NCBI GenBank assembly: GCA_002731295.1
Contig: PCBE01000068.1
Coordinates: 1-8,480, forward strand
Length of the DNA: 8,480 nt
From: Acidiferrobacteraceae bacterium
GTDB lineage: Bacteria; Pseudomonadota; Gammaproteobacteria; Arenicellales; UBA868
Reading direction: 5' to 3'
Shown here: one piece after another, positions 1 to 6,084 of the stretch
Layout: every line of letters starts with the position of its first letter
How positions within the stretch are numbered: position 1 is the first letter of the stretch
Position numbers and translations under genes: made by a program
Notes under the pieces: model-generated
Seen by the model: the letters and a program-made list of their open reading frames with translations, nothing else
Told to the model about the DNA's origin: nothing
Databases searched by the model: none

Positions 1-390
1 GGGTTGGGTGTTTTGGACCCTCAGCGCCTGCGGTCGTGGTACGGTGAGCCAGACAGCGATGTCAAAAGTCGCTACTTCTCTCGCCTATCCGAGCTCGGTG
101 ATCGGAACGCCCAGATCACTGCCGCACAACGGGATAGATTCTGGACCTGGTACGGTGGTCGCACTCTGGAACTGGTGGACCAGGTGAATGATGATCCGGC
201 CAGTGCGGCGAGAGTTTTCCCGAATTCAGACATCATCTGGGCAGAACTGGACCTCATGCAACGCACTGAAATGATCGTATCAATCGATGATTTTCTTCGT
301 CGGCGTACCCTGCTTGCGCAGACCACTGACGCCAGGGATTTGGCCGTGGCTGTTGAAAATGCGGAGCTTGATCGGCTGTTTCTGAGTTAA
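1..390 (+). CDS. FAD-dependent glycerol-3-phosphate dehydrogenase-like protein, C-terminal part (5' truncated by window)
   Basis: The frame is open from the first base and ends with TAA at 388-390, so only the last 129 residues are visible and the true start lies outside the window. The visible part resembles the helical C-terminal domain (DAO_C type) of GlpD-like glycerol-3-phosphate dehydrogenases. There is a helix around the WYGGRTLELVD segment, then a Glu-containing segment (SDIIWAELDLMQRTEM) followed by the family hallmark DFLRRRTLL, which corresponds to the 'E...E...D.L.RRT' pattern of that domain. Members of the family oxidise glycerol-3-phosphate to dihydroxyacetone phosphate at the membrane and pass electrons to quinone. 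The FAD-binding and catalytic domains are not in view, so substrate is inferred from the C-terminal domain only. The next gene lies on the opposite strand and converges on this one. A TTG at 4-6 could be read as a start but is very unlikely to be one. Confidence 0.7.
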   Translation, partial: GLGVLDPQRLRSWYGEPDSDVKSRYFSRLSELGDRNAQITAAQRDRFWTWYGGRTLELVDQVNDDPASAARVFPNSDIIWAELDLMQRTEMIVSIDDFLRRRTLLAQTTDARDLAVAVENAELDRLFLS

Positions 391-397
391 TTCAATC

Positions 398-415
398 AGA
401 GCCAGATACAGCTCT
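398..415 (+). terminator. weak hairpin between convergent genes, possible terminator
   Basis: Just after the stop codon at 390, AGAGC (398-402) pairs with GCTCT (411-415) around an 8-base loop, followed by the moderately T-rich TGTATTT. The stem is only five base pairs and the T tract is interrupted, so this is at best a weak intrinsic terminator. Its position between two convergent genes (stops at 390 and 445) is the main argument for it. Confidence 0.25.
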
Positions 416-444
416 TGTATTTACCTTTTGGCCCAGTTATTGGC

Positions 445-1248
445 TTATGGGTTTATGGAGCTGCGGGTCAGAACACCGGCTGCTTTCACTTTACCTTTGC
501 GCAACTGTTTGAGTTTCACGACCAGATAGTTCAATTTTGGAGACAGCCAGTAGTACAGCTGTCGGCTGGACTTCCGATCTATAAAGTAGCGCAGGCTTTG
601 TACGGGCTGTCCTTGGATGATAACCGTTTCGGCTTGCTCCAGTACAAAACGATACGGACGAAGCTGGTCACCCTCATGTACTGTGTAAAGTGGCTCGGTC
701 ACACCCCGTTGAAGGTCAATTCGGGCCATAAGTTCGAACGAGAGTGGATCCAATACGTTGGGTGTCAGTGGCATTGTCAGTTCGATGCCGCGATAGTGGA
801 CGCGGCTTGTGCCGGATGACCAGTCGAATTCAATCCGAATGGCGCGATTACTATCTTTGGTACCATCGTCTACAGTATAGAGATTGGGCCGTATTCGACC
901 TGAATGCAGCTGAAAATATGATTGCTCGACCACTGTACCGATGCCTGTGAGCGACCCCAGTCCCTTGAGTCGAGTCGATGCGATCAAGTGATAGTGTTGG
1001 CCAGAACGGGTCAGTTCAACTTTTCGTTCAATGTTAAGGCCGGAGCGGGTGATTGCGTAATCAGCTGAAAACGGTTCAATACCGTTGCTACTGCCTGCTT
1101 GCGCCGGCAGCAGAAAGAAAATCAGCAGCCAAAGGGGCGCGCGTTTGGGACATAAGCAGCGCGCGCTACCCTTTATAGGGTGCAGTCGATACCGGAAAAT
1201 GCCGTAGGTCCGAAGCACAATCAGCCGGTATATTGTCGGGTGATCCAT
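445..1248 (-). CDS. DUF3108 domain-containing exported protein
   Basis: The encoded protein has 267 residues from the ATG at 1248. A hydrophobic stretch at residues about 38-48 (APLWLLIFFLLPAQA) ending in AQA at 49-51 looks like a signal peptide, so the mature part is probably periplasmic. The rest matches the DUF3108 family: FSADYAITRSG near residue 60, beta-rich repeats, and the C-terminal RQLYYWLSPKLNYLVVKL segment, which is typical of the family. No enzymatic function is established for DUF3108, and I see no catalytic motif. The gene overlaps the end of the upstream MaoC gene by 28 bases. The start is doubtful: about 37 residues precede the hydrophobic core, there is no Shine-Dalgarno sequence before 1248, and the only in-frame alternative nearby is a GTG at 1218. 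An out-of-frame ATG at 1153 sits exactly where a normal signal peptide would begin (see findings). Confidence 0.8.
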   Translation of the reverse strand: MDHPTIYRLIVLRTYGIFRYRLHPIKGSARCLCPKRAPLWLLIFFLLPAQAGSSNGIEPFSADYAITRSGLNIERKVELTRSGQHYHLIASTRLKGLGSLTGIGTVVEQSYFQLHSGRIRPNLYTVDDGTKDSNRAIRIEFDWSSGTSRVHYRGIELTMPLTPNVLDPLSFELMARIDLQRGVTEPLYTVHEGDQLRPYRFVLEQAETVIIQGQPVQSLRYFIDRKSSRQLYYWLSPKLNYLVVKLKQLRKGKVKAAGVLTRSSINP

Positions 1249-1691
1249 ATGGCGGACAAGGCCGGGCGCTCATTGTGTTCAATTTCGACAGAAATATCGT
1301 GGTGCAATGTCCATTCACCGGCTGTTCGTTCTTCAGCAAGTTCAAGCGTGAAGTGCGCACGCACGCGGGCATCAGAGCGTACAGGAGTGATGAATCGGAT
1401 CCGGTCAAATCCGTAATTGATGCTCATTCGTACGTCCTTGATGACGGGCAGCGTAGATTCGGCCATCTGTGTGAGCTGTGACAGCGTCAGGAAACCATGT
1501 GCAATTGTCCCGCCAAAAGGTGTTTCAGCACCTGCTCGTTCCGGATCAGTGTGTATGAACTGATGATCGTTCGTAATATCGGCGAACTGATTGACCATCA
1601 ATTGTGATAGCTGTACCCAGGGGGATATACCGAACTTTGTCCCCTGCATGCTTTGCAGTTGGTCTACGGCAATTGTAGTCAGTTTTGTCAT
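1221..1691 (-). CDS. MaoC family dehydratase, NodN-like (hotdog fold)
   Basis: The protein has 156 residues. I chose the ATG at 1691 because AGGGAGA (1702-1696) lies just upstream at ideal spacing; an in-frame start at 1706 would place that Shine-Dalgarno sequence inside the gene. It belongs to the MaoC/(R)-specific enoyl-CoA hydratase hotdog family. The segment FADITNDHQFIHTDPERA carries the catalytic pair Asp42 and His47, spaced five residues apart as in PhaJ-type hydratases, followed by FGGTIAHGFLTLSQL (59-73), the conserved glycine- and histidine-containing segment. The start MTKLTTI and the TNDHQFIHTD motif resemble the NodN subgroup. The likely activity is reversible hydration of a trans-2-enoyl-CoA or a related thioester in the cytoplasm; the actual substrate cannot be told. 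It is the first gene of a minus-strand pair with the DUF3108 gene and is divergent from the M50 protease gene. Confidence 0.9.
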   Translation of the reverse strand: MTKLTTIAVDQLQSMQGTKFGISPWVQLSQLMVNQFADITNDHQFIHTDPERAGAETPFGGTIAHGFLTLSQLTQMAESTLPVIKDVRMSINYGFDRIRFITPVRSDARVRAHFTLELAEERTAGEWTLHHDISVEIEHNERPALSAIWITRQYTG

Positions 1692-1881
1692 GAAATCTCC
1701 CTGCAAATGGGGATACGCCCTGAACTATCGGCCCGATGGAGTGACGTCGGGTCGTTGCAGGGCACACGTCTGGCGTAAAATAGGACTTGTTGTCCAGATG
1801 TAGTCCGACATTCTATCCCGGCCCGCTGGAAACATGTGGGCTGTGTGTTCGGTACGGAAAAACCAATCTTACGCAAAAGTG
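1692..1881. promoter_or_regulatory. divergent intergenic region with inverted repeats
   Basis: This 190-base spacer must hold the promoters for the MaoC gene (leftward) and the M50 protease gene (rightward). Two structures are visible. CCCGATG (1732-1738) and CGTCGGG (1745-1751) form a seven-pair stem (one G-T) with a six-base loop. ACGTCTGG (1766-1773) and CCAGATGT (1794-1801) form an eight-pair imperfect inverted repeat around a 20-base centre. That centre holds TAAAAT (1776-1781), a possible rightward -10 element. The best -35 candidate, TTGCAG at 1755-1760, is only 15 bases away, so the promoter call is weak. The repeats could be operators, RNA hairpins or chance. Confidence 0.3.
1696..1702 (-). 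promoter_or_regulatory. ribosome binding site deciding the MaoC start
   Basis: Read on the minus strand the bases are AGGGAGA, with GGAG ending five bases before the ATG at 1691. This is the best Shine-Dalgarno match near the gene and supports starting at 1691 rather than at the in-frame ATG at 1706. Confidence 0.7.
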
Positions 1882-2520
1882 ATGATTCAACTGCTTTACC
1901 AGGGTCAGTGGCTGCTTTTCTGTGTCATTCTGGTGGCCCTTCTTCTTTCTCTATCGTTTCACGAGTTTGGGCATGCCTGGGCCGCAAAGCGCTTCGGTGA
2001 CGACACTGCCCAGCGGGCCGGCCGTCTTACACTCAACCCGATATCTCACATCGATCCGATGGGCTTGATGATGGTGGTGTTTGTTGGATTTGGCTACGCG
2101 AAACCGGTACCGACTGATCCGCGGTATTTTACATCCCGTTATGCCGAGATGCTGGTCGCTGCCGCTGGTCCGGCAATGAATCTGCTGTTGGCGGTGATTA
2201 CCGTAAATGTCTTTGTCCAGGGTCTACAATTTGGCTGGTACAGTCCATACGATACGTTACCACAGTCCATGCTGTTTGTTGCCCGGATTAACCTATTGTT
2301 AATGGTATTCAACCTGCTGCCAATCGGTGCGTTGGACGGACACTATATTTTGCCTTATTTTCTACCGCGACAACTGTCGCAGCGGTATCGTTATTACAAT
2401 GACCGATACGGGAATTTTGTATTGTTGGGATTGATAGCGCTGTCGTTTTTGGGTATCCCAGTTTTGCAGACCGTATGGCACATCAGCGATGTTCTCCTAC
2501 CACTCATTGTGTTTGGATGA
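1882..2520 (+). CDS. site-2 protease family (M50) intramembrane zinc metalloprotease
   Basis: From the ATG at 1882 the protein has 212 residues, the usual size for the compact bacterial members of this family. A longer start at 1834 adds 16 residues (MWAVCSVRKNQSYAKV) that do not resemble the family; neither start has a good ribosome binding site, so the choice rests on family length. The first membrane segment (residues 10-26) runs into the zinc motif HEFGH (27-31), with Glu28 as catalytic base. A second conserved motif, NLLPIGALDG (144-153), supplies the third zinc ligand, Asp152. Further hydrophobic segments lie at about 62-72, 90-112, 128-146 and 179-194, so it is a polytopic inner-membrane protein without PDZ or CBS domains. 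Family members cleave transmembrane substrates; the substrate here is unknown. The methyltransferase gene begins 21 bases after its stop, suggesting one transcript. Confidence 0.9.
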   Translation: MIQLLYQGQWLLFCVILVALLLSLSFHEFGHAWAAKRFGDDTAQRAGRLTLNPISHIDPMGLMMVVFVGFGYAKPVPTDPRYFTSRYAEMLVAAAGPAMNLLLAVITVNVFVQGLQFGWYSPYDTLPQSMLFVARINLLLMVFNLLPIGALDGHYILPYFLPRQLSQRYRYYNDRYGNFVLLGLIALSFLGIPVLQTVWHISDVLLPLIVFG

Positions 2521-2541
2521 GCAGTTGCCAAACATGGCGCG

Positions 2542-3204
2542 ATGGCGCATTTGATCATGGCTGATCAGAACAGATCATCGTCAGCAGCATCAAAACGGAT
2601 TCTGGAAAGGGCTTATGCCCTTAAGACTCCAGACGAAGCGAAAGCGCTCTATGGCGATTGGGCCGTGTCATACGATCAGCATTTGGAGCAAGGGTTGAAT
2701 TACATTGCGCCTGCTTGCATAGCGCAGATCCTGGTTAACGTGCTGGCTGATCGTACTGCCTCGATCCTAGATATAGGCTGTGGCACTGGACTCGTGGGAG
2801 CATATCTGGTCGGTCATGGATATTCGGCGATTGATGGACTGGATTTTTCTGCTGCAATGCTCAACCAAGCCAGAAGTAAGCAGATTTACCAGAAGCTGTT
2901 ACCCGGTGACTTGAATACCGTGCTTGACATCCCGGATCAGACCTATGATGCAGGTATTTCCTGCGGGACGTTCACCCACGGCCATGTTAAAGCAGATGCC
3001 TTGGATGAGATTCTCAGAGTGCTGAAGCCCGGTGCCTGCTTTGCATGCACAATTCATCGGGAGGTCTGGCAATCAGCAGGGTTTGGCAGCAAATTTACCC
3101 AACTCACGGCGTCAGGGGTTGCAGAACTGGAAAGCATGAACGAACAGCCTTTTTACGAGAATGCTCCTGATGACGGCCGTTTCTGTGTTATCAGACGGCT
3201 ATAA
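2542..3204 (+). CDS. class I SAM-dependent methyltransferase (METTL27-like)
   Basis: The protein has 220 residues with a Rossmann methyltransferase fold. Motif I is ILDIGCGTG (75-83), which binds S-adenosylmethionine; the acidic residue closing strand 2 is Asp101 in GLDFSAAML; and the segment LRVLKPGACFACTIH (158-172) is the usual post-motif region. The N-terminal part (ALYGDWAVSYDQHLEQ...NYIAP, residues 36-56) resembles the METTL27/Williams-Beuren-region methyltransferase group, where a similar 'YDRWAPDYDQ' element precedes motif I. It is a soluble cytoplasmic enzyme; the methyl acceptor (small molecule, protein or nucleic acid) is not deducible. The start at 2542 has no clear Shine-Dalgarno sequence, and an in-frame ATG at 2557 is an equally plausible start. 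It follows the M50 protease gene by 21 bases, and the ffs promoter region begins soon after its stop. Confidence 0.85.
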   Translation: MAHLIMADQNRSSSAASKRILERAYALKTPDEAKALYGDWAVSYDQHLEQGLNYIAPACIAQILVNVLADRTASILDIGCGTGLVGAYLVGHGYSAIDGLDFSAAMLNQARSKQIYQKLLPGDLNTVLDIPDQTYDAGISCGTFTHGHVKADALDEILRVLKPGACFACTIHREVWQSAGFGSKFTQLTASGVAELESMNEQPFYENAPDDGRFCVIRRL

Positions 3205-3242
3205 CCAGGTTACTCATGATTGTGCTTGGGGCTTGATGCGAG

Positions 3243-3251
3243 TGCTAGAAT
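3243..3251 (+). promoter_or_regulatory. extended -10 promoter for the 4.5S RNA gene
   Basis: TGCTAGAAT combines the TG of an extended -10 element with the hexamer TAGAAT (3246-3251). With a 17-base spacer the -35 hexamer would be TGCTTG (3223-3228), a poor match, which fits the known rule that a TGn extension compensates for a weak -35. Transcription would start near 3258, leaving a leader of about 38 bases before the mature RNA end at 3296. The assignment is by inspection. Confidence 0.5.
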
Positions 3252-3295
3252 GACCGCAGCGGACTGTTTGGTTTAGCGGCTAAGGACCGTTTTCT

Positions 3296-3408
3296 GGCGG
3301 CGGCAGTCGGTCTCCCTGGTGGCGATAAATTGTGAACCCGGTCAGGTCCGGAAGGAAGCAGCCGCAGCAATTCATTCGGGTGCCGGGGTCGGGCTGGCTG
3401 GCGCCGCC
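3296..3408 (+). ncRNA. ffs: 4.5S RNA, signal recognition particle RNA
   Basis: This RNA pairs with Ffh to form the bacterial signal recognition particle, which targets nascent membrane proteins to FtsY and the translocon. The universally conserved Ffh-binding apical domain is present at 3340-3363, including CAGGTCCGGAAGGAAGC with its GGAA tetraloop. The matching lower strand GTGCCGGGGTCGG follows at about 3380. The ends are set by pairing: GGCGGC (3296-3301) with GCCGCC (3403-3408), continued inward by G3302-C3402, one G/G mismatch and C3304-G3400 to C3308-G3396. The resulting 113 bases match the roughly 114-base E. coli RNA, a small SRP RNA without an Alu domain. The 5' end is probably made by RNase P from a short leader. 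No T-tract terminator follows, so transcription may continue into dnaX, 68 bases downstream. Confidence 0.96.
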
Positions 3409-3467
3409 TCCAGTTACCATTCAGTCGGTATTGAACATATGCGGCAAGACCCTGTTTCAGCGAGCAT

Positions 3468-3471
3468 AGGA
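3468..3471 (+). promoter_or_regulatory. ribosome binding site of dnaX
   Basis: AGGA ends five bases before the ATG at 3477, in the 68-base gap after the 4.5S RNA. It fixes the dnaX start, and the protein's opening [12 protein letters not shown] is the expected one for the family. Confidence 0.6.
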
Positions 3472-3476
3472 ACTGT

Positions 3477-5153
3477 ATGAGCTACCAGGCATTGGCAAGA
3501 CGCTGGCGTCCCCGGCACTTCAAAGATGTCGTCGGTCAGGAGCATGTTGTATCAGTGCTTACCAGTGCCTTGGACAATGAACGGGTTCACCATGCATTTT
3601 TGTTCTCGGGCACCCGCGGTGTCGGAAAAACCACTTTGGCAAGATTACTGGCCAAAGCACTGAACTGCGAACAGGGTGTCGGTTCACAGCCGTGTGGATC
3701 TTGTTCCGCCTGTCAGGGCGTGGATGAAGGAAGATTTATTGACCTGCTTGAGATCGATGCTGCGTCCAGAACTCGAGTTGATGACACGCGGGAGATTCTC
3801 GATAACGTCCAATACACCCCAACCCAGGGTCGTTGCAAGGTTTATCTGATTGACGAAGTCCATATGCTCTCAGGCCATAGTTTTAATGCTTTGTTAAAAA
3901 CACTGGAGGAACCACCTGACCATGTTAAGTTTCTCCTGGCTACTACAGACCCACAAAAGCTGCCAGCCACGATCATTTCCCGTTGCCTCCAGTTCAACCT
4001 GCGTGCTCTACCGCCTGACCAGATAGCTGCACAGCTGAACAAGATTCTGACAGCTGAAGAAATAGAGCACGACAACGAATCGCTGAATATTATTGCGCGT
4101 GCCGCTTCGGGCAGTATGCGGGATGCGCTGAGTTTGCTTGATCAGGGCATTGCCTTTGGCAGCGGCCATGTGAGTGCCGATTCGATGCGGGACATGCTGG
4201 GAATGATCGAGACAAGACACGTAGATCATATACTCAGGGGTCTTGCCGCACATGATGGTGCCAGTGTCCTGGCTGTGGCAGACGATATGGCTGAGCGGGC
4301 GTTGGACTATATGTCTGCCCTTGATGATCTGCTTCTCGCCCTCCAGGATGTTGCTGTCTATCAAGTGTCTCCCCAAGGCTATGCGGCCAAGGGTGAAGTT
4401 TCGGCTTTCACCACTGAATTGGGTGACCTGATGAGTTCTGAGGACGTTCAGCTCTATTATCAGATTGCGTTGCTGGCAAAGCGTGATCTGCATTTGGCAC
4501 CTGACCCTGGGTCTGGATTTCAGATGGCACTTCTTAGAATGCTGACCTTCATCCCTGATCTGGCAGAAGACTCCGCTCCTTCCACGGGCCTCCCAGAGCG
4601 CCCACAGAAAAAAAGCCCTAGCAAAACCAAGGCTGTCAGACAAAAACCTGCCCGAGTGCGCAATGATGTGCGTGGGGAGGTCGTTGCAGAATCACCTAAG
4701 CGAGTCCCAGCCGAGCCCAGCAACACACCTGACGCAGATCCGGCGGATCCGGAAATTTGGACTGACCTGGTCGCGACTGCCGATCTCACTGGAATCACCC
4801 GTGAGCTGGCTATGAATTTGGCACCACAGCGATTTGTCCGAGGTGTGCTTGAGGTGTCTCTGGTGGAGTCGCTCGGGCACTTGGCTAATGAAGCTCGAAT
4901 AGAAACTCTGGAGAAGTCGCTTTCGGCCCAACGAAAAGGCGTTCTGAAACTAAAGATTGTGGAGCCGATGGAAGATACGGTTTCCTCGCCAACACCGGTG
5001 CAAACTGAGAAACGCCAGGCGGATGAGGCCAAGCAGGCGGCCTATCAGTCTATGCTCGAAGACCCGGCTGTACAGGAGATGATGAAACGGTTTGATGCAA
5101 CAGTTGTGCCTGAGTCAGTCAGGCCTGCCAAAACAGAAGAGGTTGGAAAATGA
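3477..5153 (+). CDS. dnaX: DNA polymerase III subunit tau/gamma (clamp loader ATPase)
   Basis: DnaX is the ATPase of the clamp loader that places the beta clamp on DNA and, as tau, ties the loader to the polymerase core and the DnaB helicase. The 558-residue protein begins with the family signature [19 protein letters not shown]. It has Walker A GTRGVGKT (45-52), the zinc cysteines C64, C73, C76 and C79 at the same numbers as in E. coli, Walker B LIDEVH (124-129), and the SRC arginine-finger motif (168-170). Domain III ends near residue 362. A charged Pro/Lys-rich linker follows, then the tau-specific C-terminal domain (about 428-545, from [10 protein letters not shown] to VVPESVRP). It is shorter than the 643-residue E. 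coli tau, mainly in the linker. A seven-A run at codons 378-380 may allow a gamma product (see findings). The stop overlaps the ybaB start by four bases. Confidence 0.97.
   Translation: MSYQALARRWRPRHFKDVVGQEHVVSVLTSALDNERVHHAFLFSGTRGVGKTTLARLLAKALNCEQGVGSQPCGSCSACQGVDEGRFIDLLEIDAASRTRVDDTREILDNVQYTPTQGRCKVYLIDEVHMLSGHSFNALLKTLEEPPDHVKFLLATTDPQKLPATIISRCLQFNLRALPPDQIAAQLNKILTAEEIEHDNESLNIIARAASGSMRDALSLLDQGIAFGSGHVSADSMRDMLGMIETRHVDHILRGLAAHDGASVLAVADDMAERALDYMSALDDLLLALQDVAVYQVSPQGYAAKGEVSAFTTELGDLMSSEDVQLYYQIALLAKRDLHLAPDPGSGFQMALLRMLTFIPDLAEDSAPSTGLPERPQKKSPSKTKAVRQKPARVRNDVRGEVVAESPKRVPAEPSNTPDADPADPEIWTDLVATADLTGITRELAMNLAPQRFVRGVLEVSLVESLGHLANEARIETLEKSLSAQRKGVLKLKIVEPMEDTVSSPTPVQTEKRQADEAKQAAYQSMLEDPAVQEMMKRFDATVVPESVRPAKTEEVGK
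4608..4621 (+). promoter_or_regulatory. candidate -1 frameshift/slippage site for the gamma product
   Basis: Seven consecutive A residues (4608-4614) are read in frame as AAA AAA AGC, codons 378-380 of dnaX. Slipping back one base, or adding one A during transcription, gives AAG CCC TAG, with the stop at 4619-4621. That would end the protein at 381 residues, just after domain III, as in gamma of E. coli. The base before the run is G, so the ideal A AAA AAG heptamer is absent. I see no strong upstream Shine-Dalgarno stimulator and no strong hairpin directly downstream. Confidence 0.45.
5139..5142 (+). promoter_or_regulatory. ribosome binding site of ybaB inside dnaX
   Basis: GAGG lies within the last codons of dnaX, seven bases before the ybaB ATG at 5150. 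Together with the ATGA overlap it suggests that ybaB translation is partly coupled to dnaX and can also start independently. Confidence 0.55.
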
Positions 5154-5476
5154 AGGGACCGCTGGGAAACATTATGAAGCAGGCGCAAGCCATGCAGGAG
5201 AACTTCAAGCAAGCACAGGAAGAGTTGGCCCAGATCGAAGTCACTGGGACGTCTGGCGGCGGGTTGGTAGAAGTGGTCATGACATGCCGGCACGATGTCC
5301 GGCGCATCAAGATTGATGATAGCTTGGTCAGTGATGACAAAGAAGTGCTGGAAGATCTGATCGCAGCTGCAGTAAATGACGCGGTACGGCGTGTCGAGCA
5401 GGCGAGCCAGGAGAAAATGAGCGGGTTGACCTCGGGACTCAATATACCGGGACTGAACATTCCCGGCGGGCTATGA
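5150..5476 (+). CDS. ybaB: YbaB/EbfC family nucleoid-associated protein
   Basis: The 108-residue protein has the standard YbaB/EbfC length. It opens with [24 protein letters not shown], the long amphipathic helix of the family, followed by [16 protein letters not shown] and a segment corresponding to the 'V...G..E...I.IDDSL' pattern. Family members form tweezer-shaped homodimers that bind DNA with little sequence specificity. The gene is fused by four-base ATGA overlaps to dnaX before it (5150-5153) and recR after it (5473-5476). A ribosome binding site GAGG (5139-5142) lies seven bases before the ATG, inside the dnaX end. The conserved dnaX-ybaB-recR order supports the assignment; its exact role beside those genes is not settled. 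The C-terminus carries a small tandem repeat, [10 protein letters not shown]. Confidence 0.95.
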   Translation: MKGPLGNIMKQAQAMQENFKQAQEELAQIEVTGTSGGGLVEVVMTCRHDVRRIKIDDSLVSDDKEVLEDLIAAAVNDAVRRVEQASQEKMSGLTSGLNIPGLNIPGGL

Positions 5477-6084
5477 AAGAAGGCCACACAATTGAGCAGC
5501 TGAAGCGTGCGCTTCGACGCCTTCCAGGTGTGGGACCCAAGACGGCTCAGCGAATGGCTTTTTATCTTCTCGAACGAGATCGGGATGGTGCCAGTCAGCT
5601 TGCTGAGGCACTCACCGAAGCAGTGGCCACCATCAAGCACTGTGCGCGATGTAACAATTTCAGTGAAGAGGAATTGTGTGCAATATGCGCATCTGGGAAA
5701 CGCGATGAGAGTCTGTTGTGCGTTGTTGAGACCCCGGCCGACCTGGCTACCATCGAGCAGGCCGGCGCCTTCTCCGGCTATTACCTGGTTCTGATGGGGC
5801 ACCTTTCACCCCTGGATGGTATCGGCCCAGACGATCTTGCGGTCCAACACCTACTGAAAGTGCTGTCGGACTATCCAGTACAAGAGGTCATTCTGGCGAC
5901 TAACCTGACAGTTGAAGGGGAGGCGACAGCTGATTATCTGTCGGATCTTATTGCGTTATCCGAAGTTCAGATCAGTCGTCTCGCCCGTGGCGTCCCAGTA
6001 GGCGGTGAACTTGAATATATGGATTCCAACACGCTTAATCAGGCATTCTCCGATCGACGTACTGCTCGGGTTGAGTTAGCCTGA
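5473..6084 (+). CDS. recR: recombination mediator protein RecR
   Basis: RecR acts with RecO and RecF to load RecA onto single-stranded DNA coated with SSB during gap repair. The 203-residue protein has the normal family length (E. coli 201). In order: a helix-hairpin-helix at 14-27 ([14 protein letters not shown]), a C4 zinc finger with C57, C60, C69 and C72, then a Toprim domain. The Toprim domain includes [17 protein letters not shown] (103-119), the acidic [11 protein letters not shown] region (146-156) and the C-terminal [17 protein letters not shown] (172-188). The position that is usually Pro in the ATNPTVEGE motif is Leu145. The start overlaps ybaB by ATGA, so it is probably translationally coupled. 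The 3' end overlaps the convergent hydrolase gene by 46 bases. Confidence 0.97.
   Translation: MKEGHTIEQLKRALRRLPGVGPKTAQRMAFYLLERDRDGASQLAEALTEAVATIKHCARCNNFSEEELCAICASGKRDESLLCVVETPADLATIEQAGAFSGYYLVLMGHLSPLDGIGPDDLAVQHLLKVLSDYPVQEVILATNLTVEGEATADYLSDLIALSEVQISRLARGVPVGGELEYMDSNTLNQAFSDRRTARVELA

Noticed and set aside
415..819. Plus-strand open frame of 134 codons antisense to the DUF3108 gene
   Set aside because: The DUF3108 reading on the other strand has a signal peptide and family motifs; the plus-strand product shows none, and no convincing ribosome binding site was seen.
3252..3295. Possible tRNA or second small RNA in the leader before the 4.5S RNA
   Set aside because: The stretch is too short and shows no cloverleaf, T-loop or CCA; it is best read as the leader removed during processing.
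4008..4643. Long open frame (211 codons) on the minus strand inside dnaX
   Set aside because: It lies wholly antisense to a clearly functional dnaX, its translation resembles no family I know, and its composition is that of a complementary-frame shadow.
5119..5802. Open frame of 227 codons on the minus strand across ybaB and recR
   Set aside because: It is antisense to two well-recognised genes, and its product is rich in Ser/Cys/His with no recognisable domain.
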